Translations under genes and position numbers: made by a program
Shown here: positions 1-7,525 of the stretch, one piece after another
How the letters are laid out: every line of letters begins with the position of its first letter
How positions within the stretch are numbered: the stretch's first letter is position 1
Assembly: GCA_964523295.1 (NCBI GenBank)
Contig: CAZGAH010000056.1
Span: 1-27,720 of the forward strand
From: CAZGAH01 sp964523295
GTDB taxonomy: Bacteria > Desulfobacterota > Desulfovibrionia > Desulfovibrionales > Desulfovibrionaceae
Direction: 5' to 3'
Length of the DNA: 27,720 bases
The notes under the pieces: generated by a model
Database searches by the model: none
What the model saw: the letters and a program-made list of their open reading frames with translations, nothing else
Told to the model about the DNA's origin: nothing

Positions 1-77
1 GAGCCCCCGGCCGGCCGCGTGGCGGAGCCGCGGCCAGGCAAGGGGGCGGCGGCGGTGGCAACGGCCTTGCTCTCCAT
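1..77 (-). CDS. 5' end of an unidentified gene leaving the left edge
   Basis: An ATG at 77-75 on the minus strand opens a frame that stays open for 25 codons to the window edge, beginning MESKAVATAAAPLPG. A GAGGG purine stretch (plus-strand 81-85) lies just upstream of the start, although only 3 nt away. A perfect TATAAT hexamer sits 25 nt upstream of the start codon. This combination is the reason for calling it. The visible residues are Ala/Pro-rich and do not identify a family. It may be a separate transcription unit downstream of the chelatase genes on the same strand. Confidence 0.42.
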   Translation of the reverse strand, partial: MESKAVATAAAPLPGRGSATRPAGG

Positions 78-108
78 CGACCCTCGATAGGAACAATCGT
101 CGATTATA
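76..108 (-). promoter_or_regulatory. Candidate promoter with overlapping inverted repeat
   Basis: On the minus strand a perfect TATAAT occupies 108-103, and no good -35 hexamer is visible at 16-18 nt. The arms ATCGAC (76-81) and GTCGAT (99-104) form an inverted repeat with a 17-nt spacer. One arm overlaps the -10 hexamer and the other the start codon of the leftward gene, as a repressor site might. The -10 is directly seen; its use and the operator role are inferred. Confidence 0.35.
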
Positions 109-357
109 GCGGATGCATCCAGATTTTCCTGCACTCCCCAAAATCCCGTCAGGTGTTGTTGCGCTGGGATTTGCTCTGAATCGGCAAGGAGAACCGGCCA
201 AAGCCAGAGCAACGCGTGCTGCACGAAGATTCGGGGCTGTCCTCTTTGGCCGCGGAGTGGAGTCCCTGCACTCGGGCCGTCCGGCGCAGGGGGGGAATAC
301 GCTCCGCCTGGCGTTTTCCCTCCGGAAATGGCGAGGGCCTCGGATGCTGTCGGCGGC

Positions 358-2409
358 TCACAGGTCATCGCCGCTCCGCCATGTCCGGAACGTCGGGAGC
401 GTAGCGGCAGGGGGGCTGGCGTCGAGCGTGCGGACGGCGTTGAAGATGGTTTCCGCCTTGAGGTCCGTCGTTTGCCAGCAGACAGCGCCCATGGCCTGCG
501 CCAGGGACCGGGCCAGGCCCAGGGCCAGATAGCCGGGAGGCTCGACATCGAGCACGAGCGAGCGGATGCGCGGATCGGCTGCGATTTCCGACGCAACGGC
601 CAGGGCCTCGCGCACGGGATCGCCGCCATGGCTCGCCGCCGTGGCCCGGCCGTCGGAAATGACGATCAGCAGCGGCAAGGCGGCAGGATGCTTGCGCAGC
701 TCGTTGCGGCAGAGGCGCAGGCCGAGTTCCAGCCCCGCGGCCAGCGGCGTCCTTCCCCCGGTAGGCAGATCGGCCAGCAGCCGGAAGGCCAGTTCCATGG
801 ACCCGGTGGGCTGCGCGAGCACGTCCGCTGTTTTCCCCCGAAAGGCCACGAGTCCGACCTTGTCCCGGCGCTGGTAGGCGTCCAGCAGCAGCGAGAGCAC
901 GGCCTTTTTCGCCTCGACCATGCGCTGTTCCGCTCCCATGGAGCCGCTGGCGTCCACGGCGAGCAGGATGAAACTGCCGGTCTTGCGCTCGCGGACTTTG
1001 TACCGATAATCCTGCTTCTCAATGACCATGGCTGCGTTGCCGCCCGTTCGGCGCTGCTGATGTGGCGCGGCGGCGCGCAGCGTGGCGTCGATCGCCAGTC
1101 CGCCCGCAGTCGCCTTTTCCACCGAACGTACCGTCCGTCCGGCGGCGGTGCAGGAGCGGCTGGTACTGCGTCGCCCCGACCCGCTGCGCAACAGGCGGTC
1201 CCGACGCAGCGGCAGCTGTTTGATGCGAAAGGGCTCTCCCAGGGGGGCCATGCGTTCGGAGGCCGGCCGCAGACCTCCTTGTGGCGGGAGCTCAGGTTGA
1301 TTGTCCGAGTCCCCGGCATCGGGCCGCTCCGGCGAGTGCGACGTTTCGTCTCCGGGCTGCGGTGCTCCGGTCTCCGGTTGCGACGCCGCAGACTCGGGCC
1401 CGTGCGGTTCGGACGTCGATTCCGGCGACTCGTCGGGCGGCCGGGGCGGATTCTCCTTCGCCTGGCGTTGCGGCGGCGCCTTTGGTCGTTCCCGGTGTTG
1501 CAGGGTCAACGACGCGGCTTCTTCCAGGTGTGACGGCAATACGGCGGCCGCGCCGTCCAATGCGGCCAGGGCCAGGGCGGTCCGGCGCATGGCGAGATCG
1601 GCGCGGTGGCCGGCGACCCCGGCCTCGATAGCCAGGTTCACGGCCTGCTTCAGCAGCGCTTCCGGGAAGCACAAACGCCGCAAATCCTCCCGAGCGCGCA
1701 GGATGGCCTGTCGCAGTTGCGCCTGCTCGTCTTCATAACGACGGACAAAGCGCTCCGGGTCGGCCTCGAAAGCAAGCCTGCGCCGGACGAGTTCCGCGCG
1801 CTGCGTCAGTTCCTGCAGTCCGGTCACGGCAAGGCAGAGCCCGAAGCGGTCGAGAAAATGCGGCCGAAGCGCTCCCTCCTCGGGATTCATGGAGCCCACC
1901 AGGGCGAAGCGCGCGGCGTAGTGGCCGGACATCCCCTCGCGTTCGAGGCGAACCCTGCCGTCGGCAGCTGCGGTGAGCAGCAGGTCCGCCAGATGATCGG
2001 CCAGAAGATTGACTTCGTCCACGTAGAGCAGTCCGCCGTCGGCCCGATGCAGCAGGCCCGGCGTAGCGCGTCGCTGGCCCTGCCGGACGGCGTGCTCCAG
2101 GTCCAGACAGCCCAGCAAGGCGTCCTCCGTGGCGTTCAGCGGGATTTCCACCAGGGGCGCAGGCGCGAGCAGGGCGGCTATGGCCCTGATGGCCGTGCTC
2201 TTGCCCGTGCCTTTGTCCCCCAGCACCAGCAGCCCCCCGATACGCGGATCCACGCACAGGGCCAGCAACGCGCGCCGAAGTTGTTCCTGCCCGACAAGGG
2301 CCGGGAAGGGGTAGCGATGCCCTGAGCCGGGATCCCGCCCGAAAGCGACGCCGCTCCCGGGATTTCCGGCCCGACGTTCCGTTTTCGGCTTCCCCGGACT
2401 GTCGTTCAT
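358..2409 (-). CDS. ChlD/BchD/CobT-like chelatase subunit (AAA+ and vWA)
   Basis: 683 residues. The N-terminal third is an AAA+ module of the Mg-chelatase family, with Walker A GDKGTGKST near residue 65 and the conserved segment LLYVDEVNLL. The middle is a low-complexity Pro/Glu/Ser-rich linker of about 100 residues. The C-terminal third is a von Willebrand A domain with an intact MIDAS motif, DASGSMG. In Mg- and Co-chelatases this subunit pairs with the I subunit in an ATP-driven ring that powers the large H/CobN subunit. Its start overlaps the ChlI stop by ATGA, implying translational coupling, and the large subunit partner is the CobN homologue encoded divergently. Whether the metal is Mg, Co or another cannot be told; Co or Ni is likelier than Mg because no chlorophyll genes are visible. 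Confidence 0.88.
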   Translation of the reverse strand: MNDSPGKPKTERRAGNPGSGVAFGRDPGSGHRYPFPALVGQEQLRRALLALCVDPRIGGLLVLGDKGTGKSTAIRAIAALLAPAPLVEIPLNATEDALLGCLDLEHAVRQGQRRATPGLLHRADGGLLYVDEVNLLADHLADLLLTAAADGRVRLEREGMSGHYAARFALVGSMNPEEGALRPHFLDRFGLCLAVTGLQELTQRAELVRRRLAFEADPERFVRRYEDEQAQLRQAILRAREDLRRLCFPEALLKQAVNLAIEAGVAGHRADLAMRRTALALAALDGAAAVLPSHLEEAASLTLQHRERPKAPPQRQAKENPPRPPDESPESTSEPHGPESAASQPETGAPQPGDETSHSPERPDAGDSDNQPELPPQGGLRPASERMAPLGEPFRIKQLPLRRDRLLRSGSGRRSTSRSCTAAGRTVRSVEKATAGGLAIDATLRAAAPHQQRRTGGNAAMVIEKQDYRYKVRERKTGSFILLAVDASGSMGAEQRMVEAKKAVLSLLLDAYQRRDKVGLVAFRGKTADVLAQPTGSMELAFRLLADLPTGGRTPLAAGLELGLRLCRNELRKHPAALPLLIVISDGRATAASHGGDPVREALAVASEIAADPRIRSLVLDVEPPGYLALGLARSLAQAMGAVCWQTTDLKAETIFNAVRTLDASPPAATLPTFRTWRSGDDL

Positions 2410-3422
2410 GCCGCAAGCAGCTCCTCGAGCCGTTCCCGATCCAGAGCGACCTCTTGAAAAGGCTTGCGCCGCATCCGGTGCGGCAGGGCCAGGAAGGCCG
2501 CGGCGCGCAGGTCCTCCGGCAGTACCTCGATGCGACCGGCCAGCGCTGCCAGCGTCATGGCGGTCTTCATCATGACAATATCCGCCCGGTGACCATCCAC
2601 GCCCATTGCCAGGGATATCCCGGCGATCTTCAGCAGCATGGCGTCATCGAGCCGGACCTGGCTCAGGCGTTTACGCGCGGCGCGGACATCGGCTGCCAGG
2701 GCCTTCTCGGCCGCCTGCCAGCTCCGGGCGAAGGCCCCGGGATTCGCTTCAAAGGCCGCGCGTCGCTTGACAATTTCCACGCGCGCGCCTGCGTCGGCTA
2801 TGCCCTCTACCCGAACGCAGAGCGCGAAACGGTCCAGAAGTTGTGGCCGCAGCTCCCCCTCCTCCGGATTCATGGTGCCCACCAGCACGAAGGCGGCCGG
2901 GTGCGTGATCGAGACGCCTTCGCGCTCCACGGTGTTCACCCCCATGGCCGCGGCATCCAACAGCACGTCAACCAGATGATCATCCAGGAGATTGACCTCG
3001 TCGACGTAGAGCAGACCGCGGTTCGCCTGCGCCAGGATTCCCGGCTCGAAGCGTTTTTCGCCATGCCTGAGCGCCTGCTCGATATCCAGCGACCCGACCA
3101 GGCGGTCTTCGGTGGCGCCGACGGGCAAATCGACCACGCGCACGCGTCGTTTCTCGACCGGCAAGGGTTGCCCCTGCGCCAGCAGTTCCCGGCACTCCGG
3201 ACACAATCCAGTGCGCCAGGCGGGATCGCAGCCGCAGGCGCAGCGTACGGCCCGGATTTCAGGGAGCAGGGAGGCCAGCGAGCGTACGGCCGTCGACTTG
3301 GCCGTGCCCTTTTCCCCGCGGATGAGCACCCCGCCCAGACGGGGGTTGACGACGTTGCAGAGCAGGGCCTGTTTCATGGACTCCTGGCCCACGATGGCGG
3401 TAAAGGGATAGGGAATGGACAT
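2406..3422 (-). CDS. ChlI/BchI/CobS-like AAA+ chelatase ATPase subunit
   Basis: 338 residues, the usual length for the I subunit. It has a Walker A motif GEKGTAKST near residue 37, the conserved VDLPVGATEDRLVGSLDIE segment, LLYVDEVNLLDDHLV (Walker B region), and GTMNPEEGELRPQLLDRF (sensor 1 region with an Arg finger). Between the Walker A region and VDLPVGATE lies a Cys-bearing insertion (CACGC, then CPEC) that could hold a zinc ion. The family forms a hexameric ATPase ring with the D subunit. The gene lies 14 nt downstream of the ABC permease and overlaps the D-subunit start, so it is probably the third gene of a four-gene leftward operon. Confidence 0.92.
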   Translation of the reverse strand: MSIPYPFTAIVGQESMKQALLCNVVNPRLGGVLIRGEKGTAKSTAVRSLASLLPEIRAVRCACGCDPAWRTGLCPECRELLAQGQPLPVEKRRVRVVDLPVGATEDRLVGSLDIEQALRHGEKRFEPGILAQANRGLLYVDEVNLLDDHLVDVLLDAAAMGVNTVEREGVSITHPAAFVLVGTMNPEEGELRPQLLDRFALCVRVEGIADAGARVEIVKRRAAFEANPGAFARSWQAAEKALAADVRAARKRLSQVRLDDAMLLKIAGISLAMGVDGHRADIVMMKTAMTLAALAGRIEVLPEDLRAAAFLALPHRMRRKPFQEVALDRERLEELLAA

Positions 3423-3436
3423 GCCGTCTCCTTGTT

Positions 3437-4174
3437 TCAGTCGTTCGCTTTGCGTGTCAGCCAGGTCGCCAGGAGGAAGGCGGCCAGGCCCAGCGTTGCC
3501 AGTACCCCCAGCCGCCAGAGTTCGACCTGCTGCCCCAGCCAGGCCTGCCGGATGGTCCGGGCCGCGTGCGTGAGTGGTAGCAGATCGAGCAGGGTATTGG
3601 CCCAGGGTGGCAGCCCGGCCGGAGAAAAAAAGGTGCCTCCCAGAAAGGCCATGGGCGTGATGAGAAAGGAGACCAGCAGCCCCTGATCCTGGTGCGAGCG
3701 CACGAGCATGGCCATGGCCACGGCCAGACTGGCGAAAAAGAAGCCATTGAGCAGCACGGCCAGTCCGAGCAGCGGGTCCGGGGGTACCGGATAGCCGAAC
3801 GCGAGCGCCAGCGCCGCGACCAGCAGCGCCGCCAGCAGCGCTCTGGTCATTCCTGCCCAGACCTCCGCGAGGACCCAGGCCGCAGGAGGCAGCGGCGAGG
3901 CCTGAAAGACCTCGAATATCTTGAAGTAAAACCGGGCGATGTTGATTTCGCCGGCCAGGGAAAAGGCCTGCTGCATCGATGACAGGGCCATGAGCCCGGG
4001 TAGCAGAAACAGCGCGTACGCGGCGCCCTCCACGCGCACCCCCTGTCCCAGTCCCAGGCCGAAGGTTACCAGATAGAGCAGCGGCGCGACGGCCATGGCG
4101 ACGAGCATCCTGAACCAGCGTTGTCGCATCAGCAACAGCTCACGATAATACACCGCCCAGAGTCCACACATCAT
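3437..4174 (-). CDS. ABC-2 type transporter permease
   Basis: 245 residues starting MMCGLWAVYYREL. There are about six hydrophobic segments, and the protein belongs to the ABC-2/NodJ-like permease group. FFSPAGLPPWANTLLDLLPLTHAAR is typical of the last periplasmic loop of this family. The ATG at 4174 is chosen because it overlaps the ATPase stop codon as ATGA. The open frame extends to 4423 but that part lies wholly inside the ATPase gene. With the ATPase it should make a half-transporter pair that usually exports small molecules. The link to the chelatase genes suggests export of a metal, a chelate or a toxic intermediate, which is inference. Confidence 0.85.
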   Translation of the reverse strand: MMCGLWAVYYRELLLMRQRWFRMLVAMAVAPLLYLVTFGLGLGQGVRVEGAAYALFLLPGLMALSSMQQAFSLAGEINIARFYFKIFEVFQASPLPPAAWVLAEVWAGMTRALLAALLVAALALAFGYPVPPDPLLGLAVLLNGFFFASLAVAMAMLVRSHQDQGLLVSFLITPMAFLGGTFFSPAGLPPWANTLLDLLPLTHAARTIRQAWLGQQVELWRLGVLATLGLAAFLLATWLTRKAND

Positions 4175-5097
4175 CCGTGACCCCCGTGTCCCATGCCGTG
4201 CCCGCTTCCATGGCCGCGACCGTGCCGGGCCTCTCGCACCGGGCCGGACAGCCCTTCCCCCGGCGTCGCGTCCGCGTGCCCCGTGGCAGTCAGATAGGCG
4301 TCCTCCAGATTGCTCCGGCGTACGGTCACGCTCTCGCCGCTGGCGGCCGCGCAGGCCAGGGCCTGCTCGCGGGTGGAGAAAAAGCGCGTTGCGCTGCGCC
4401 CCGCCGCATCCACGGCGGCCCATTCGCCCTGCTCCCGGGCCAGGGTCTCCGGCCGCTCCAGCCGGATGATTGCCCCTTCCCGCAGAAAGGCTACCCGGTC
4501 GGCCAGGGCCTCGGCCTCTTCGATGTAGTGCGTGGTCAGAACGATGGCCGTGCCCCGGGCCTGCAACTCCTTGACCAGGGCCCAGAGTGACCGTCGGATG
4601 TCCGGGTCCAGCCCGGCCGTGGGCTCGTCCAGAAACAGCGCTTCCGGTCGATGCATCAGCGCCCGGGCGATGAGCCCGCGTCGGCGCTGTCCCCCCGAAA
4701 GACGGGCAACGCGCTCGTGTGCCCAGGCGTGCATCCGGAAGCGCTCCACAAGCTCCCCGATCCGCTCCCTGCGCCTGGCCCCGGACAGGCCGAAGAGCCG
4801 GCCCTGGATGTCCAGGTTCTGCGTCAGGGTCAGCTCCATGTCCAGGTTGATCGTCTGCGGCGCCAGGCCGATCAACCGCCTGGCGCCGGGCTCCGCCACG
4901 TCCGTGCCCGCCACCCGGGCCCGGCCGCCGTCAGCCCTGGTCAGTCCGGCAAAGATGCGGATGGTGGTGGTTTTGCCCGCACCGTTCGGCCCCAGCAGGG
5001 CCAGCAGCTCGCCCGCGGCCACGCGGAATCCTATCCTGCGCAGCACAACGCGCCCGGCATAGGCCTTCACCAGATTGTCGGCAATAATTGTGTCCAT
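4171..5097 (-). CDS. ABC transporter ATPase with His-rich C-terminal tail
   Basis: 308 residues. It shows Walker A GPNGAGKTTT near residue 35, signature LSGGQRRR, Walker B ALFLDEPTAGLD and the switch His in LTTHYIEEA. This is the DrrA/NodI/CcmA-like class that works with ABC-2 permeases. After the ATPase core and a short accessory domain, the last 20 or so residues are unusual: GHGSGHGMGHGGHG, with His at nearly every second position. That tail resembles nickel/cobalt/zinc-binding tails of metallochaperones and fits a metal-related role. It is the first gene of the leftward operon. No strong Shine-Dalgarno is visible; an A-rich stretch precedes the ATG. Confidence 0.88.
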   Translation of the reverse strand: MDTIIADNLVKAYAGRVVLRRIGFRVAAGELLALLGPNGAGKTTTIRIFAGLTRADGGRARVAGTDVAEPGARRLIGLAPQTINLDMELTLTQNLDIQGRLFGLSGARRRERIGELVERFRMHAWAHERVARLSGGQRRRGLIARALMHRPEALFLDEPTAGLDPDIRRSLWALVKELQARGTAIVLTTHYIEEAEALADRVAFLREGAIIRLERPETLAREQGEWAAVDAAGRSATRFFSTREQALACAAASGESVTVRRSNLEDAYLTATGHADATPGEGLSGPVREARHGRGHGSGHGMGHGGHG

Positions 5098-5147
5098 CTT
5101 GCTACTTTTTTTTTATTTGTGTCTTTTTCTGCTTGCATTGGCTAGGT

Positions 5148-5327
5148 TGGTATACTACCTTTCGCCCGCCAGCAAGAAAAATATCCAATGCGCGACCGTG
5201 AAAAAAATGTCGTATGCGTTTGGACCGCTAGTCGCGCGTTGTCGTGCGCGGCGGCAGGGGGAGACCGGTCTGGTGGGCGTGTGTCGTGGGGTATGAGAAC
5301 ACTCAAGGGTTCAGGAGGATCGGAGGG
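5148..5327 (+). promoter_or_regulatory. Divergent control region with extended -10 and long 5' leader
   Basis: TGGTATACT at 5148-5156 reads as an extended -10 (TGn-TATACT) for the receptor operon, without a recognisable -35. It sits in a rough palindrome with AGGT and ACCT flanks around GTATAC, which could serve as an operator for both directions. If used, the receptor mRNA would carry a leader of about 165 nt. I looked for a cobalamin riboswitch (B12 box GCCACTG) and for clear NikR, Fur or Zur sites and saw none. A strong AGGAGG (5313-5318) precedes the receptor start by 9 nt. Confidence 0.35.
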
Positions 5328-7436
5328 ATGAGGGGAAGAGTTCCGGGCTGGAAGCAACTTGTATTGGCAGCGGCGCTGCTGGTCCTGGCCGCCTTGGGCA
5401 GCGCCCGGGCGGAGGAGCATGGGCAGCCTGTGGCCGAAGAGCGTGATTCGCAGGAATATGCCATGGACAGCATGGTGGTTACGGCCTCGCGAAGAGAGGA
5501 GCGCATCGAGAATGCGCCGGCCGTGGTGGATGTGATCACGGAAGAGGACATCGCCCGCTTGCCCTATCGCGACGTCACCCAGCTTCTGGAAAACGTGGCG
5601 GGCATCGTGATCGGCAATCCGCAGGGCGAAGGATCGGTCACGCCCACAGGTTTCCAGATGCGCGGGATAAGCAGCATCAAGCGCACGCTGATTCTGGTGG
5701 ACGGGCAGAGCTGGAACAGCGGGTATAACAGCTACTTTTATTTTTCCTATATCCCGGTGGAGGCCATTCAGCGCATCGAGATCGTGCGCGGGCCGTTTTC
5801 CTCGCTTTATGGTGGAAACGCCATGGCCGGCGTTGTACACATCTTCACCAAAGACGGCTGGAACGGACCGCAGTTCGGCGTATCTGCCGGCGTACGCGGC
5901 GGCAATTACGGACGGTTGCAGACCACGGAGACCATCCAGGCAGGAAAGGACGACCTCGCCTCCTTTTTCGCCTCCCACAGCCATGGCCAAGTGAACAACT
6001 ATTTGCTGAATACGCGCGACTATACCGAGCAGGAGCTGAAAAACCGCACCAACACCATGGAGCGCTTTCACTTCCACGCGCACGTCAAACCCTGGAATCC
6101 GATGGACGTCTCCCTGTCCGCCGGTCGTTATATGGGCGAAACAGGATACGGCGAGGCCACGAGCGGCGTGCCGGGATACAACCGGTTCATGCAGCAGGAC
6201 CGCTATTACATGAATTTGCGGACCGACATCCAGGCCAGCGACGACCTTCAACTCTACGCCGGCGTCGATGTGCTCAACGAGAACAGAAATTATTCCGGTG
6301 AACAGCTGTCGCGCTACAATACCCTCCGCATCGGCCGGCGGACCGTCACTGTGCCGGTGTACGAGGCCGGTCGGAACGATTCGGGTTTTCTGCGCATCAA
6401 GGGTCACGCCGGCGGCCATTGGAGCATATTCAGCGGCAACACCCTGACCCTGGGCGCCGAGGCCGAGAACGTGCAGGCCTCGCCCAGGATTCGCGACGCC
6501 AGCGACGCCGTCATCACTACCAATGCCTACGGCGCCTCCTCCATGGACGCCAGCGAGACTAATTTTTCCCTCTACGTGCAGGACAGCTGGGTTTTCTGGA
6601 ACGACCAGCTGGAAGTGGTCGCAGGCGCGCGTCTGGACTCCTACGAGGCCTTTGGCGAGGAAATTTCGCCCAAGGGTTCGCTCATCTGGCACTATTGGGA
6701 TCAGGGGCGGGTCAAGGTCTCAGCCGGCAAGGCCTTCCGCCCGCCGGACATCGGCGAGCGTCTGGCGCCGCCCTGGACCATGTTTCCGGGGCGCGTGCGG
6801 ATCAGCAATAAGAACCTCGAACCGGAGAGCCTCTGGAGCTTTGAGTTGTCGCTGGAAAACGAGTTTTTCGACAAGAAGCTCAGAACCAGGATCACCCCGT
6901 TCCTGACGCGCGCGGAGAACTTTATCACCTCGGTCACCATCACGCCGGATCCCTTGACCGGGACGGGTTCGCTGTCAACCGACAGGAACGTCAGCGACGT
7001 GGACATCAACGGCGTCGAGGCCGATCTGCGGTACGAGATTCACAAATCCGTCTCGGTGTTCGCCAACTATCAGTATGCGGACACCCTGGACAACAAAACG
7101 GGCGAACTGCTGAACAACCAGCCTCAGAACCTGATCAAGGCCGGCGCCATCTGGTACGATCGTTTCTTCAACGACAGCGTCGGGCTGGGCGCAACCGTGA
7201 CCTGGCATTACGTGGACCGACAGAAGTACACGGGCTGGACCAGCGGTCTGGCCGACGTTCTGCCCGCCTACAACTGGTTCGATGTCCAGGCTTCCGTGGA
7301 TTTCTGGCAGCGCCGCATCCGCATCACTGGCGACCTTTTCAACGCCCTCGACAACCAGGGCAACCGGGATCGCGACGACACCTTCTATGCCGGGCTGAAC
7401 TGGATGCTGGGCATGGAACTGCGTTACGAGTTCTAG
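5328..7436 (+). CDS. TonB-dependent outer-membrane receptor (BtuB/heme-receptor-like)
   Basis: 702 residues. The first 27 or so form a signal peptide (hydrophobic LVLAAALLVLAALG, probable cut after ARA). A TonB-box-like DSMVVTAS follows, then a plug domain with LPYRDVTQLLENVAGI, FQMRGI and RIEIVRGPFSSLYGGNAMAGVVHI. The rest is a 22-strand-type beta barrel ending in the expected terminal aromatic (ELRYEF). GKAFRPPDIGERL and NKNLEPES correspond to the FRAP and NPNL regions shared by heme and BtuB-type receptors, but no His is seen between them. The start at 5328 is chosen for its AGGAGG site and signal peptide. The gene heads an operon with a chelatase, an ECF transporter and a TonB, so the cargo is probably a metal chelate or tetrapyrrole. 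Confidence 0.93.
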   Translation: MRGRVPGWKQLVLAAALLVLAALGSARAEEHGQPVAEERDSQEYAMDSMVVTASRREERIENAPAVVDVITEEDIARLPYRDVTQLLENVAGIVIGNPQGEGSVTPTGFQMRGISSIKRTLILVDGQSWNSGYNSYFYFSYIPVEAIQRIEIVRGPFSSLYGGNAMAGVVHIFTKDGWNGPQFGVSAGVRGGNYGRLQTTETIQAGKDDLASFFASHSHGQVNNYLLNTRDYTEQELKNRTNTMERFHFHAHVKPWNPMDVSLSAGRYMGETGYGEATSGVPGYNRFMQQDRYYMNLRTDIQASDDLQLYAGVDVLNENRNYSGEQLSRYNTLRIGRRTVTVPVYEAGRNDSGFLRIKGHAGGHWSIFSGNTLTLGAEAENVQASPRIRDASDAVITTNAYGASSMDASETNFSLYVQDSWVFWNDQLEVVAGARLDSYEAFGEEISPKGSLIWHYWDQGRVKVSAGKAFRPPDIGERLAPPWTMFPGRVRISNKNLEPESLWSFELSLENEFFDKKLRTRITPFLTRAENFITSVTITPDPLTGTGSLSTDRNVSDVDINGVEADLRYEIHKSVSVFANYQYADTLDNKTGELLNNQPQNLIKAGAIWYDRFFNDSVGLGATVTWHYVDRQKYTGWTSGLADVLPAYNWFDVQASVDFWQRRIRITGDLFNALDNQGNRDRDDTFYAGLNWMLGMELRYEF

Positions 7437-7444
7437 AGCGGCTT

Positions 7445-7504
7445 AACTTTGAAAAAAGTTGATGATCTTATGTAGTTTCCTGAAACAATGGGACATTGTT
7501 TCAG
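7445..7504. repeat. Two inverted repeats between receptor and cobN
   Basis: AACTTT-GAAA-AAAGTT (7445-7460) is a short hairpin. A stronger element follows: CTGAAACAATG (7480-7490) and its exact complement CATTGTTTCAG (7494-7504) separated by GGA, an 11-bp perfect dyad. Neither is followed by a T run on the plus strand, so a simple terminator is unlikely. The second ends 11 nt before the cobN Shine-Dalgarno. It may be a repressor site, an mRNA-processing or stability hairpin, or a translational control element for cobN. Confidence 0.6.
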
Positions 7505-7525
7505 AAAACTGCGCCAGGAGTGAAG

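Noticed and set aside
149..361. 70-codon minus-strand frame whose GTG overlaps the ChlD stop as GTGA
   Set aside because: The overlap is suggestive, but the product is Arg/Ser/Pro-rich without domain features, there is no ribosome site of its own, and it ends in an intergenic stretch. Conservation would be needed to accept it.
5163..5327. Cobalamin riboswitch upstream of the TonB receptor
   Set aside because: Expected from the BtuB-like neighbour, but the conserved B12 box and core segments could not be found by eye.
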